Shown one piece after another: positions 22,761-35,640 of a stretch of DNA of 64,000 bases (positions are counted from its first letter, which is position 1; every line of letters starts with the position of its first letter). The stretch comes from Allium sativum (taxonomy: Eukaryota > Streptophyta > Magnoliopsida > Asparagales > Amaryllidaceae). The stretch lies in contig CM060923.1 of the NCBI GenBank assembly GCA_030737875.1, positions 497,204,453 to 497,268,452 of the forward strand, written 5' to 3'. The notes under the pieces are model-generated. The model made no database searches. It had not been told where the DNA came from and saw nothing but the letters and a program-made list of their open reading frames with translations. The translations under genes and the position numbers were made by a program.

Positions 22761-23850
22761 CGATAACAAAATGGAAACAATTAGAGTTCCTCACTAATTT
22801 TAATTTACAACCCTTGCCAACCACCTCTAATGGTTTTATTAGGGCTATGGTAATTAAACCTACCCTAAGAGAAAGGATCGAAAGAGCACAAGACTTTAGT
22901 GAGGAATTAAGAAACATAAAGGGGAAAGTGAGAAAGAAAGAGGCTTTTCCTCATTCGGTTAGGTATTCAATTAGCGATGATGGGAGTTTACTTTGGGATG
23001 AACGAGGGATGAACGACTTTACATCCCTAAGAATGAAGGGTTGAGGAAAGAAATTCTAGAGGAGTGCCATAAGTCAAAATTGACCATATACCCCGGTGGG
23101 AATAAAATGTATAAGGATATGAAAATAAATCTCCTTTTGGAAGGAATGAAGAGAGACATAGCCGAGTTCGTGTTTAATGTGCCAAAAATTAAAAGTGGAG
23201 AAAGGGAAGCTCGGTGGATTGTTGTTACCTTTAGAGATCCCCAGACTACATGGCATTCCAGCAAGTATCATGAGTGATAGTGACCCCTTATTCACTAGTG
23301 AATTTTGGAGAAGCCTACAAACAACATTGGGAACGACCCTTAGCTTAACTAGAGCTTGTCATCCACAAACCAGCAAACAGACAGAGTAAACAGAATATTG
23401 GAAGACTTGCTCAGAGCTTGCATCATCGACTTTGGAGGAGTTTGGGAGCAATACCTACTTCTCCTAGAATTCACGTATAATAATAGTTTTAAAACAATGA
23501 TTGGTGTGGCTCCTTCCAAAAAGCTTTATGGGAGGCCATGCAAATCGCCAACATGTTGGTGGGAAACTACCGACAAGGTTATACTCAGACCAGATTTCAT
23601 CCGTGATTTCCCGAAAAAGATATCTTTGACTCGGCAGAGGATGAAGTCAGCCCAAGACCGTCAGAAATCGTACACCGATAAGAAAAAGAGGGAACTTGAG
23701 TTTAATGTTAGAGACTTAGTATTTGCAAAAGTATCCCTATTAAGAAGACTGTTCGGTTTGAAAAGACTGGGAAGTTGGCTCCCAGGTTCATTGGGCCTTT
23801 TAATATTGTCGAAAAGATAACAACTTTGGCTTATCCAGTGGATCAACCAG
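22761..23850 (+). pseudogene. Ty3/gypsy integrase relic, internally deleted
   Basis: The zinc-binding region remains as a degraded HKSKLTIYPGGNKMYKDMK stretch (about 23066-23122), followed by GMKRDIAEFV. The next 60-80 residues expected in the catalytic core are missing, including the first Asp. The sequence jumps to EIPRLHGIPASIMSDSDPLF (about 23234-23293), with the second catalytic Asp. Then come a CHPQTSKQTE segment and NRILEDLLRACIIDF with the region of the catalytic Glu. The C-terminal DRQKSYTDKKKRELEF and VRDLVFAKVS motif (GPY/F region) is at about 23656-23733. Frameshifts occur near 23200 and 23360. It is not functional. Confidence 0.8.
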
Positions 23851-23859
23851 AGCATCTAT

Positions 23860-24130
23860 CGGGAATCCATAATGCTTTCCATGTATCTCATTTAAGGAAA
23901 TGACTTCATGGTTCTGCTGTCAGACTCGAGCTTGATGAAATTGGGGACATAGAAAAATTTGAGTTATAGTCCAGGGTGCCCCGTGCCACTACAAGGACTG
24001 TAGAGCACAGAATCAAGAGACCCCACAACTAAAACATTCGCCTCGTCCGAGTACAATAGGGAAATGATCCAGTGGAAAACACATAGGAGACCGAGGATAA
24101 GATGAGACAGACTTACTTAGGGCTTTTCAC
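23860..24130 (+). pseudogene. Degraded chromodomain-like C-terminus of the gypsy relic
   Basis: In broken frames this encodes a segment with RATTRTVEHRIKRPHN, then IRLVRVQWGNDPVENT, ending in TEDKMRQTYLGLF (about 24085-24127). This spacing and the WETEDKMR-type ending are the hallmark of the C-terminal region of plant chromoviruses (Del/Tekay-like). No polypurine tract or LTR follows before element F starts at 24383. The relic is therefore truncated at its 3' end, and its lineage assignment is tentative. Confidence 0.55.
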
Positions 24131-24382
24131 AGGTAATTTTTCCTCAAAATAACGTTTATGGATGCATCATGATTGCTAGATTGTATGTTAGGAAATGGAT
24201 GAAACACCATTGCATCGAGCACTCATATAGAAATATATGCATATATAGGTTGTTTGCATACATATTGCATTACTTATTACACCTACATGCTAGGGTAGAG
24301 CTCACTTTAGTGGGCCGGCAGTTCATAATCACTACGAGTCATGGATGTTTATGGATGAATTATAAACAACATGGGTGCACAA
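24131..24382. other. Intervening sequence, nothing recognised
   Basis: AT-rich, with a 72-codon frame that I take as chance. It ends at the start of element F. The five bases before F are CACAA; no matching right-hand copy can be identified because F's right end is truncated. Confidence 0.5.
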
Positions 24383-25422
24383 TGTAACGACCTGTATTTT
24401 CAATGATATATAATTAATTTATTTAATTATTTAAATAGTGAAAATGGTTATTTAATTAAATTAAATTGAATATTTAATTAATATAAATAGTAGAATAATT
24501 TATTTAATTCTGGAATAATCAGAGTTAGTGAATTGACAATATAATGTGAACTGGACAATTCAAAATATATATAATTCAGTTTGGAATTGAATTCAAATAA
24601 CGAATATATTATATTCACGACAGTTGAACGTATAATTATAATATAATTAAAATCGAGCTTGAAATGGCGCTGTAGTTCGTAATTTGGCGTTTCGAACTTC
24701 AACTGAATATACAGGGTCCGTTTTAAATCGGATTTCTGTGAAACAAGAAAAGTTTGAATCTGTAGAAGTATATTTTTCTAATGGAAGAGAAATATCGGGA
24801 TTTCATTGTGTATATTTTGATTTACGTCCAAATCAAATTTTAGAAAAGCCACTATGGAATTCCTTTATAATTTATATTGATTTATTTCTATTTTAAAATG
24901 GATTTTTAAATATAAATCGAATATCGATGTAACACTGGATTTGAAATATCGAGTTGTAAATCCCATTGGAGCCGTATGATATTCTAGTTTGGATATATAC
25001 AATAATATTTATTTTTAAATATTATACTTAATTATTTTTAAATATATTTATATATTTAAATGGGTTATTTAAAGCTTTAAAAATAGCTAGTTTTGCAAAC
25101 CACCTCCGTTTTCGATAAAACTAATTTTGTTGGATCTGCAATATTAAATTATTGTTAGATTTCAATTTTCGTTAATTTTGAAGTCATTGTGTGGCCGTAA
25201 GGATTTTTAATGTGAAACACAGTCAGTATTTTGACGGTTAAAAATACGCTGTGTGAGCAAACAGAGTCGGAATTCGACGAAACCAGTTTCGTTGGGACCG
25301 TAATGTCGAACTGTAGCTGCATACCAATTTTCGTGATTTTTGGATACTGTGTGTGATCACACAAATTTTTAGAAGGAAAAATGAATATTAAAATGATAAA
25401 AATTAAAATATCTAAACTACCC

Positions 25423-25430
25423 TATAAAAT
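25423..25430 (+). promoter_or_regulatory. Putative TATA box of LTR F (5' copy)
   Basis: CTATAAAATACCC is conserved in the 3' LTR (TATAAAATA at 32819-32827). It precedes a pyrimidine-rich stretch (CCTTCTAACC...TTTTCCTCTAC) and a purine-rich leader. Confidence 0.5.
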
Positions 25431-26749
25431 ACCCTTAACTCCTTCTAACCTAACTTTACTTTTCCTCTACTCAAATTTTTCCGCCGCTGATAATTCTTCA
25501 GAAAAACGATAGGAAACTATTTTGGGAAAATCAAAACAAATAAAATCAAATGCTATAAATCTCCAAACCGTTTTATGTGAGTTCCTATTATGATCCTCTT
25601 TGATTCTACATGTGATTTATGAGGTTCGGTTACTGATTTTTCACTGGGAAAATACACAGCGTGGAGCAACGAACTAGGGTTCCTAGTTTTTAGGGATTTA
25701 AGGGGTTAGTGCTTGAATTTGAAGTCGTTTAGGGGTTTCTGAGATCGTGTAGTACGGCGTGACATGTTTTGGGTTCAAGAGGTTGAAATTGTTGTCGAGG
25801 AAAACACGGTGTTCGCGGTTTACTACTGTCCGACGCGATTCACAAGGAGGATTCGAAGGTGATGAAGTTGGCACGTATTGATGGAGATCTGTGTGAGAAG
25901 TTTAATGGAATAATTAGTTTGGTTTTTTAATGAAAGGAGGAGGAGCAGTTGAGGAAGAGAGGCCAGCTATGGTGAAGGATTGAGGAGCGGATGTTTACAA
26001 GTGAATGGGAAGAAGGGGATTCAGGTGCGCTGGGCTTCAAAGGGGTAATGGGCCAAGAATGTGGGTGACGCCCGAATTAAATAAGATATATTTATTTTAA
26101 TTTAAATTGTATATTAACTTGTAAAATCCGTAACTTCATGATACAATATCAGAATCTGACGAAATAAGATCCTTAGGACCGTATGGACGGACACTACCCA
26201 ATGGAACTGACTGGGAGTGAATCAGGGCTCGTTACAATCTATAGCAAAATAAATTATCCGCCTGAATCAAGCGATGGTTATCGTTATTAACGATGATCGT
26301 CCAATGTAAGAAAAACTCACTAACTCTGAACAGTTATATTTTTGTAACGTATTCTTAGAACTGATAATTATCCGTTGATTGTTGTTAGTTAACTGTTTGG
26401 TTGAAAAGCTTATGTATTGGTTGAAATTATAGATAATGATATATATATGTATAAATCGTTAATCAAATATTGATTCTGTTTAGCAGAATATTTCATATGT
26501 AAATGACATCAATGTTAATTATATTGTTTAACATCTGTGATGTACGGAAACAGGTTGGAGGGATCCAACAGGATTCCTCAACATTTATTTTACTGTTTTC
26601 ATGTATTGTAATATATGATGTGATATATAATCTGTTGATGACTAAGTGTGTTTAAATGATATCGATCATTGTTATATGGTACGTTAAATACCATAAGAAA
26701 TACTGGGATGAAAAAAGGGGATTTTCAATGTATATTTTGAAAATAAATT

Positions 26750-28180
26750 ATTTATATAAAATCAATGGATTTTATATATAAAAGGAAAAGGATTTTATAA
26801 AAGGAAATAATTATAAAATCAAAGAGTTAAAAAGGGAAATATTTGTAAAACAAATATAAAATAAATATTTATTTAGAAAATAATTAAAGTTATAAAGGAA
26901 ATATTTATTTAGAAAATAAATAGATTATAAAGGAAATATTTATTTAGAAAATAAATAGAATTATCAAAAGGGAATTGTTTGATAAATAAATAGAATTATA
27001 TAAAAAGAGAATTTTACACTAGGAAAGTTTAGACTCGTGCTAAACAGAATATGAATTTAAAGTAGATTTTAAATAGAAATATATTTTAATAGATAAGTAG
27101 AGAAGATAAATTTATAAATAATATTTTATAAATTAAATAAAATATTTATCATTGGATAAATAGAATATATAAGTCAGGACTTATATGGAGAAGTAAGAAT
27201 CGATTTCAACATAGATATTTGAAACTGAATATTGACGAAGAGTAAATTGGATAGAGTTAATCAGTTAGAGTTAATCAGTAGAGTTAATTGAACATTAGTT
27301 ATTCAATTAGAGTTAATCGAATATTAGTTATTCGAATAAAGAGTTAACTAGATAGAGTTAATTGAACATAGTTAATCGAATTAGGATTTAATTGAATATT
27401 AGTTATTCAATTAGAGTTGATTGAATATAGTTATTTGAGATAGAGTTAGTCAAACATAGTTATTCAGGATGAGTTTCCATTTCATACGGCTGCTAGCGTA
27501 ATTCGTAGGGCTGCAGATAGCCTACGGCGATCGGGTGTTTCCTGAGGGAATCAGGCGTAACCATTGTGATTGCTGCGATCTAGAGTCAAGCAAATGGAGT
27601 TCAATCGAATATTAGCTGTTCGAAATAAAGTTAAAATAGACATAGTTTATTCGAATAGAACTAAAAGAGTTAATCGAATATAGTTTATTTGAATAGAATG
27701 AAGGAGTTAATCAAAAGAAGTTAATCGAAATGAGTTAATCGAATTAGAGTTAATCGAGTTAGAGTTAGTCGAGTGTTAGTTAATCGAGTTAGAGTTCGTC
27801 GAGTATTGATTAATCAAAGATAAGAATTTATCGAGTAGAGTTATTCGAAATGAGTTAATCAAATATTAGTTATTCGAAAGCGTTTATCGAATATTAGTTA
27901 TTCGAAAGGAGTTATTGAATTAGTTATTCGAAAGGGGTTATCGAATATTAGTTATTCGAGGGGTTATCAAATATAGTTTATTCAAAAGGAGTTAAATCGA
28001 ATATAAGTTATTCGAATGGAGTTAAACCAAATAGAAGTTATTCGAAGAGAAGAGTTATCGAATATTAGTTATTCGAAGAGAGTAATCGAATATAAGCTAT
28101 GCGAAGTGCGTTAATCGAATATTAGTTATTCGAAGTGAGGTAATCGAATATTAGTTATTCGAAGAGAGTTAATCGTCGAA
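26750..28180 (+). repeat. AT minisatellites in LTR F
   Basis: Two zones. From 26800 to 27000 are irregular units built on GGAAATATTTATTTAGAAAA. From about 27230 to 28180 are more than 25 irregular units built on GAGTTAATCGAATATTAGTT with TATTCGAA, spaced about 25-35 bp. A unique 130 bp insert rich in GC (about 27470-27600) splits the second zone. None of this is in the truncated 3' LTR. Confidence 0.8.
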
Positions 28181-30294
28181 TTCGATTATATCGAATTCGG
28201 GAAAGTACTTATACTTTCCGGTGTAAATCAAGATTTATTTATTTATAGATTAAGTGTTTATTTATTCAAATTAAAGAATAAAAGTTATATTTGAAGTTAG
28301 ATATTTCGAAAGTAGGGATTATAACGTTATCATTATAAACAATGTTTTTATAAAAGAAGTGGATTCGTAAATAGAATCCGTGAGGTTCACAAGGAAATTG
28401 TTAAAGGTTTAAAAAGATAAACTTTGTCTATTCCGAAGTTAAAACATTGGTCAGTTAAGGTCTGAGAGGTAATTATACCCCAACTTAATTGACTTCCTTC
28501 TTAACTAAGGAATGGTTAAAGTTTGATAGTAAAGATAGGTTAAGTGAATTTAGTTAATGAGCGTAATGGTTTGTGTTGGCATAGCGATGTTTATTTAAAC
28601 ATCAGTTTAAATCAAATGAAGGAGTTTTGGAAATGTTTTCCAAATAAGAATCAGAAATGTTTTCAGATAATAGAAAATAAGAAATGGGAATAAATATGGA
28701 AACGTTTTCCAATGATTAATAACGTATATTTTCTAAGTTTAGAAAATAAGGATTTACAAATATATGAAAAACGGGAAATAAGTAAATGAATAAATTAATA
28801 ATAAATTAATTTGAAGGGATAAATGTTGAATGTTGATTGATCGATAAAATTTCCATTTGGAAATAATATCGTTGTTTGCACACGAGTTTCCTTTTGATAG
28901 TTAAATCACAAACTATCAAAGTTTTGACCATTTTTTCATCGTTAATACGGAGAGACCGGTTGGGTTATTATTCGAGAACCACTCCGTATGGGGGCTAGCG
29001 TTTCGAATCAAATAGATCGAAGACAAATTGAAGACAGAGTTACGCAAGGGCTATCCTGTTTACAGAATAGTGCCTTCAGTTTGTCCAGTCCTTGGACAAC
29101 CTGTGTGGAAGAATGTTTGACAGAGTATATCTGGTGGATCACATTCGTTGATTGTTTCAAACGTATTCACGTTGGTGGCAGAGGAATTCGTTTCTCTTAG
29201 CTTATACACTTGGTATTTTTGGGGAAATCAATTTGTGGTTTGACGGGTATGACGATGTGGCATTCAAAGTAAATGAATGAGTAATCTGTTGAAAGATGCG
29301 TTATGACCTCCAGCCTCATCAACTGGGAAATGACAGAAATCGAGCAGGCAACATGACTAAGTGGATCGCACCCAAGTAGGGTATATTGTCACCATCTAGA
29401 GAATATTCATATTTGTTACATCTTTCAATTCTGTATCTCCCGGGAATGGTTATGTTGGTTTACCAACTGTAAGGTGACAATATATTCACTCAAGCGAAAT
29501 GAGTGGTCGGTCATGTGTGGCCGAGTTGTAAGATGTTCTTATTGAACTCCAGTGTATCGCTTCTAGAGTACACTGATCGGAAGCTGAATCCATACCTTGT
29601 CATAGTTGGAATCCATACCCCAAATAAGAGCCCGCAGTTTTGATGGTATATTATATATGTAGAACGTTAGATGCAAGCTTTTCTGCACGATTTCTATTTA
29701 CTTGATCTAGACATTAATATAATATCATACAAGTATCGTTTTAGAAATATTTTGGGTTATCATAAGGTAAAAGCCATCCGTCTTTATGTGTGGATCAGTC
29801 TTATAATTATCCTTTGTTTCAAAAGAATTTTGAAAGTTAAATCAAATGATTTGAGTTTACTCACACCAGTCACATGACTGACCTAGAGTTTATTTTGTTT
29901 TGTTTTCCCTAAACTCTTGGGTGCCCAATTTTGTACGGGCAATCAAGTAGTCGGGATTTTACAGATACTTGAAGATCTGGAGCGGGAGGCTTCAAGATTA
30001 TATAGGTATTGTTATTTCCGCTACGTTGTAAGTGTTATACTCAAATAATGGTATTGTATATAGATACTGTTTTATTTCAAAGTTATGTTATGAAATATAT
30101 TTATTCGTTCCGCTGTGAGATTCATGTTTACTCTGATGTTGTATATTCTTCTTCTTCTTCTATTCTAAGTTTCTATCTTACCAATTCTCACCCTCTAATT
30201 TCTTTCATGGACTATCCGGTGTTTCCGATGCTTGAATAGTCGATATGATGTTATATGCCGATATCCAAGATCGTAAAAAACCCGGGCCATTACA

Positions 30295-31780
30295 ATTTAA
30301 TCAGAGCTTAAGGTTAAGTAATTACCTTAGCTTTGTGGCATGACTCAGTAGTGATGGGGTTAGTAATACCCTAGATTGAGTTGAGTGTATATATACGAGT
30401 AAACGTATTTTTTATTTGATATAAAAAATTGTTTTATATTGTGGAGCTTTGTTGGTTGAGTTGTTTATAGGTTCTGATCGATCAATTTGATCCACTGTAT
30501 CGGTAGGAGGTTATAAACACTCGAATACGATGGGTCGACACGATTTGTTTTGAAAAGAGGGTAAATGAAAATAATTTTACCCAAAGTATATTTTGATATA
30601 GAGAAAATATATATATTGGAGTTATAACTTATTGGATATATTGGTTGTTATTATAATCGAGTAAGATTATAAATTTAATGTATATAAATAACCAATCAGA
30701 AATCATATAAGAGAAATATATGAAAGCATATGAATTAAATCTGAAATTAAAACCAGAATTGGAATTAAAACCTAGGAAATTTGAAAATGTGTTTTTAAAT
30801 GGATTTGAATTGAATATATGAGAACTTTAAAATCCTGGGAGATTTTAAATTGTTTTACAAGCATTGTAAATGGTATTTGGAAATATATTTCAAAATGTAA
30901 ATGTTTAGAAGTAATTTTGAAAAGTGATATTGTATTGAACTCTCTTCGATCGCTGGAAAATATGTCCCGATAATGACTGCGTAGCATCATCGGTGTTCAT
31001 TTCGAGTGTGTAAGTGATGGATTACTACCAAAGATTTTGTTTCCGAATTGTTTTGGGTAAACAAGTTTTCTTTGAAATTTGAAAAGGAATGTTTGATTTT
31101 AGAAAGATCCAAGGTGTTTAAAATTCTAGGAAGAGAATGTTTTAAAATAAAACCAAATTGAATGGAAACTGGGAAAGCAAATTGGAATATATTATATCAG
31201 GTAGAATCATATTTTGGATTGTGAGATAAGAATCTGAAATGGTACTGGGTTAGTGAGTTAGAATTTGAAATCGAGATTGGAACTCGAATTTGAAATGAAG
31301 TTGACTTGGGTATAAGCCTATGATTTGGTTTGAAGATAAAAACTGATTTGGAGTTTGATTTGAATGACATTGGTATATGTTGAATTGATAACAGGTGAAA
31401 GTGATAAGATTGTTATGCCCGACAAAAAGGTACAAGTTTATATTTGGCATAAGCATGAGATTTATGAGCTGAATTGGCAAGCCGCTTGGCTGATTGATTT
31501 TCTTTTGGGTTGGAGAAGGCCTAGAGAGGCGAGCTAGAGTTTGAGCTATTGACTAGTACAAAGGAGGTGCTGGCAAAATTTTCCGAAAAGTTCAGGTGTT
31601 AGAAAATTTTCAGGATTTTTGAAAATTTTCGTTAACAGAAATAAATTAACTTTTTTTTGGAATTAATCAGTTCAGTTGAAACTGAAGTCAAGAAGTGAAG
31701 AAATAATTTTAACCCAGTTAGTAGAGTTTGTTTTATACCGTTGCAATTTCGAGGACAAAATTATTTTAATGGGGGGAAAA
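30295..31780 (+). mobile_element. Element F internal region (non-coding, 1.49 kb)
   Basis: Starts with ATTTAATCAGAGCTTAAGG, a decayed initiator-tRNA-Met PBS (TGGTATCAGAGC expected). Just inside are two hairpins (about 30308-30330 and 30357-30371, GGGGTTAGTAATACCC). Near the 3' side are blocks shared with element D: TGCCCGACAAAAAGGTACA (about 31414), CAAGCCGCTTGGCTGATT (about 31479), and GGAGGTGCTGGCAAAATTTT (about 31565). It ends with TTTCGAGGACAAAATT and the polypurine tract GGGGGGAAAA. No gag or pol motif occurs, so F is non-autonomous. Confidence 0.75.
31771..31780 (+). other. Polypurine tract of element F
   Basis: GGGGGGAAAA lies immediately before the 3' LTR start at 31781, preceded by the TTCGAGGACAAAAT motif common upstream of the PPT in plant gypsy elements. 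Confidence 0.85.
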
Positions 31781-33947
31781 TGTAACGACCCATAATTTCA
31801 GCGATATATATTTAATTTATTTAATTATTTAAATTGTGAAAATGGTTGTTTAATTAAACTATATTGAATATTTAATTAATATAAATAATAGAATAATATA
31901 TTTAATTCTGAAATAATCAGAATTAGTGAATTGACAATATAATGTGAACTGGACAATTCAAAAAATATATAATTCAGTTTGGAATTGAATTCGAATAACG
32001 AATATATTTTATAAATGACAATTGAACGTATAATTATAATATAATTAAAACGAGCTTGAAATGGCGTTGTAGTTCGTAATTTGGCGATTCAAACTTCAAC
32101 TGAATATACAGGGTCCATTTTAAATCGGATTTCTGTGTAACAAGATACGTTTGAATCTGTAGAAGTATATTTTTCTAATGGAAGAGAAAAATTGGGATTT
32201 CATTGCGTAGATTTTGATTTATGTCCAAATCAAATTATAGAAAAATCGCTAAGGGATTCCTTTATAATTTATATTGATTTATTTATATTTTAAAATGGAT
32301 TTTTAAATATAAATCGAATATCGATGTAACACTAGATTTGAAATATCGGGTTATAAATCCCTTTGGAGTTGTATGATATTCTAGTGTGGATATATACGAT
32401 AATATTTATTTTTAAATATTATATTTAATTATTTTGAAATATATTTATATATTTAAATAGGTTATTTAGAGCTTTAAAAATAGCCAGTTTTGCAAACGAC
32501 CTACGTTTTTGATGAAACTAATTTTTTTGGATCCGCAATATTAAATTATTGTTAGATTTCAATTTTCGTGATTTTTAAAGTCAGTTTGTGGCCTTAAGGA
32601 TTTTTAATGTGAAATACAGTTAGTATTTTGATGGTTAAAAATACGCTATGTGAGCAAACGGAGTCAGAATTCGACGAAACCAGTTTTGTTGGGACCGTAA
32701 TGTCGAACTGTAGCTGCATGCTAATTTTCGTGATTTTTGGATATCGTGTGTGATCACACGAATTTTTAGAAGGCAAAATGAATATTAAAATGATAAAAAT
32801 TAAATATCTAAACTACCCTATAAAATACCCTTAACTCCTTCTAACCGAACTTTACTTTTCCTCTACTCAAATTTTTTCCGCCGCTGATAATTCTTCAAAA
32901 AAATGTGAGGAAACTATTTTGGGAAAATCAAAACAAATAAAATCATATGCTATAAATCTCCAAACCGTTTTATGTGAGTTCCTATCGTGACCCTCTTTCA
33001 TTCTACATGTTTTTGATGAGGTTCAGTTACTGATTTCTCACTGGGAAAATACACAGCGTGGAGCAGCGAACTAGGGTTCCTAGTTTTTGGGGATTTAAGG
33101 GGTTAGTGCTTGAATTTGAAGTCGTTTAGGGGTTTCTGAGATCGTGTAGTACGTCGTGACAAGTTTTGGGGTCAAGCGGTGGAAATTGTTGTCAAGCGAA
33201 ACATGGTGTTCGCGGTTTACTACTCTTCGACGCGATTCGCAAGGAGGATTCGAAGGTGATGAAGTTGGCACGTATTGATGGAGATCTGTGTGAGAAGTTT
33301 AATGGGATAATTATTTTGATTTTTCAATGAAAGGAGGAGGAGCAGTTGAGGAAGGGAGGCCGGCTGTGGTGAAAGTATGAGGAGCAGATGTTTACAAGTG
33401 TACGGGGAAGAAGGGGATTCGGGTGCGCTGGGCTTCAATGGGGTAATGGGCCAAGAATGTGGGTGAGGCCCAATTTAAATAAGTTATGTTTATTTTAATT
33501 TAAATTGTATATTAACTTGTAAAATCCGTAACTTCGAGATATGATATCAGAATCTGACGAAACAAGATCCGTTAGGATCGTATCGACGGACACTACCCAA
33601 TGGAACTGACTGGGAGTGAATCATAGCTCGTTACAGTTTATAGCAAAATAAATTGTCTATATGAATCAAGCGATGGTTATCATTATTAACGATGATCGTC
33701 CAATGTGAGTAAAAGTCACCAACTCTGAACAGTTATATTTTTGTAACGTATTCGTAGAACTGATAATTATCTGTTGATTGATGTGTGTTAACTGTTTGGT
33801 TGAAATTATAGATAACGATATATATATATATATATATATATCGTTAATCAAATATTGATTCTATTTAGCGGAATATTTCATTTGTAAATGAAATCGATGT
33901 TAATTATATTTTTTAACATCTGTGATGCAGGGAAATAGGTTGGAGGG
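31781..33947 (+). mobile_element. Element F 3' LTR, first part
   Basis: Aligns with 24383-26567 of the 5' LTR with visible but moderate divergence, for example CTGTATTTTCAATG against CCATAATTTCAGCG at the start. It is cut at 33947 after GGTTGGAGGG by solo LTR C; the LTR resumes at 60471 with GGGATCCAAC. In the 5' LTR the uninterrupted site reads GGTTGGAGGGATCCAAC (about 26552). Confidence 0.85.
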
Positions 33948-34341
33948 TGTAAAGACCCGTAAATTCCCGACCTTTTGATCGATCATAAACCACACAGGGC
34001 TGACCCAAAAGTTGGAAATCCACGAATACTTTAACTTTGGGCATACAACACATCAGAACAAATAACAGAAAACTTTTTATAAACATTATAATAATGTTAC
34101 ATCAGAGTACAAAATATATGAGTACATTGAGATAAATAATACAGTGAAAGATAAATTTAATACAAAGCAGCGGAAAATTAACAAACTGATACAGCGGAAG
34201 GCTATCATTCCCTGGACACATCTCTAAGCTTCGATCAACAATCCTGCTTAATATATCTGTAAAACAAGTTACTCGACTTCCAGTGTGGAAAAGAGGGCAC
34301 CTGAGTTTGCAAGGTGAAACAACCTACGGGTCAGTCATGGG
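33948..34341 (-). mobile_element. Solo LTR C, segment 1 (3' end)
   Basis: Starts TGTAAAGACCCGTAAATTCC on the plus strand, which is the CA end of a minus-strand LTR. It aligns with the 3' end of LTRs A and D, for example GTCAGTCATGG (34330), which matches GTCAGTCATGTGACTGG in A (about 5344). It includes AAGCAGCGGAAAAT (34169), the reverse of the TTTTCCGCTGC motif. It is interrupted at 34341 by solo LTR B. Confidence 0.8.
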
Positions 34342-35042
34342 TGTAATAACCCGGAAAATGTGAACCAATTTAAAATTTTTAAAATTGGTTATTACCAAAG
34401 AATTTGAATAATTGAAATAGCATATTTCAATAAAATAAAGAATTGGGAATAGTAAGGCAGTTTGAAATTTTGAATACAAACTTTGTCTGACTATACCGGG
34501 TGGAAAATATAACGGATTTTAGCGAAACTGAAAGTATTTAAATCTGTTTATGAATACCTTTCTAACGAATCTGAAAAATCAAAGTTTCATAACGGGAATC
34601 AAAAGTGATGGCCGAATGAATTTTCAAAAAGGTCGCTATATAACATATATAGCCCTTGAAAATAGATATTTTGCATACGACCTCGGAATTCGATGAAACC
34701 ACTTTTGTTGGGTCCAAGATGTCAAATTATTGCTAGTTTTCAAATTTCATAATTTTTGAAGCTAGTATGTGAGCGGGGCAAAAGAAAATGTGATTGGTCA
34801 ATTTCTGTTAAAACGGGTCGACCTAAAAATGGCCGTTTTTCAAACGAGCTCAGAATTCTACGAAATTGGTTTTATTAGGACCGTATCGTCAAAACAAAGC
34901 TAGATTTATTTTTCTGGAATTTTTCGATTCAGTTTGTGGCCCTGGCAAATTGAAATGTACATTCAAATTAAATATTGAATGTTTTATATTTTAATTTGAA
35001 AAATAACTGACTGTAACAATCGAATGGGCCAACAAAACATAT

Positions 35043-35062
35043 CCCATTGTGTCCGGAATGGG
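35043..35062 (+). promoter_or_regulatory. Conserved CCCATT...AATGGG inverted repeat, LTR B
   Basis: CCCATTGTGTCCGGAATGGG, a perfect 6 bp stem. It is followed by the GCTAGGGACGACAG block that is conserved upstream of the leader in LTRs A, C and D. Confidence 0.6.
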
Positions 35063-35135
35063 GTCATTTAGCTAGGGACGACAGTCATTGGGTTTGATTT
35101 CGAGTTCATTTGTAAAAACACTATTTAAAATTACC

Positions 35136-35142
35136 TATAAAG
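35136..35142 (+). promoter_or_regulatory. Putative TATA box of LTR B
   Basis: TATAAAG lies about 50 bp upstream of the GC-rich leader. It is the best match between the conserved hairpin block and the leader. Confidence 0.4.
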
Positions 35143-35189
35143 CTTCGACCAATAGAATTTTTCCTTTCAAAATAAATAAATAAATAAAC

Positions 35190-35640
35190 TACGGAACCCT
35201 AGCCGCCAGGCGATATCGACGATTCACGTAGATCGAACCTTCCCATCGATTTTGCAGCCGCCACAGCCAGTTTCGCCGCCACATCCCCTTAAAGATTCTG
35301 ATTGCCTCCCTCAAGCCTCGTCGAAAACCATTGATTATACGCGTCGAATTTCCAAGAGGAAGTCAGCCCCTTTGGAGCGCCGCCGTGACCTGCTGGAGCC
35401 GCCGAGTCTGCCGCTACCACCATCGATCGAGAGCTGATTCGTAGCCCTTCAACGTCGCAGGGCCTGATCGGAGCAACAAGGTACAGTTTGATTTTGAAAT
35501 CAAAACCTAGTTTTGAAGGTTTAAAAACCTTTCTGCTTCGAAATTCTGAAATGAAAATAATACTTTTAAGCATTGCAAAACTTTGAAAAATAATATCTTT
35601 TTCGTTCGTTAATGAAATTCGATGAAATAGGAGACATCGT
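35190..35640 (+). other. GC-rich leader of LTR B with possible intron
   Basis: A CCGCC-rich stretch from 35190 with a 61-codon frame (35252-35437) rich in Pro, Ser and Arg. An AACAAG/GTACAG sequence at about 35475-35486 looks like a plant 5' splice site and is followed by T/A-rich sequence. This resembles a transcript leader with an intron. I do not recognise a protein. Confidence 0.35.

Larger units (their letters stand above)
24383..30294 (+). mobile_element. Element F 5' LTR (5.9 kb)
   Basis: Starts TGTAACGACCTG and ends CGGGCCATTACA, immediately before a degraded PBS. The first 2.2 kb is repeated at 31781-33947, which fixes the LTR start. It contains two ACGAAACC palindromic motifs (about 25114 and 25277), a near-perfect GTGTGTGATCACAC palindrome (about 25349), a TATAAAAT box (25423-25430), a purine-rich leader (25925-26020), long AT minisatellites (26750-28180) and a 3' region shared with 13711-15125. 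No protein gene is evident; frames of 70-76 codons near 28988, 29671 and 30009 are not recognised. Confidence 0.8.

Noticed and set aside
35252..35437. Coding exon of a host gene in LTR B
   Set aside because: Pro/Ser-rich 61-codon frame with a nearby splice-like site, but no recognised family, and it lies inside a bounded LTR. Kept only as a leader feature.
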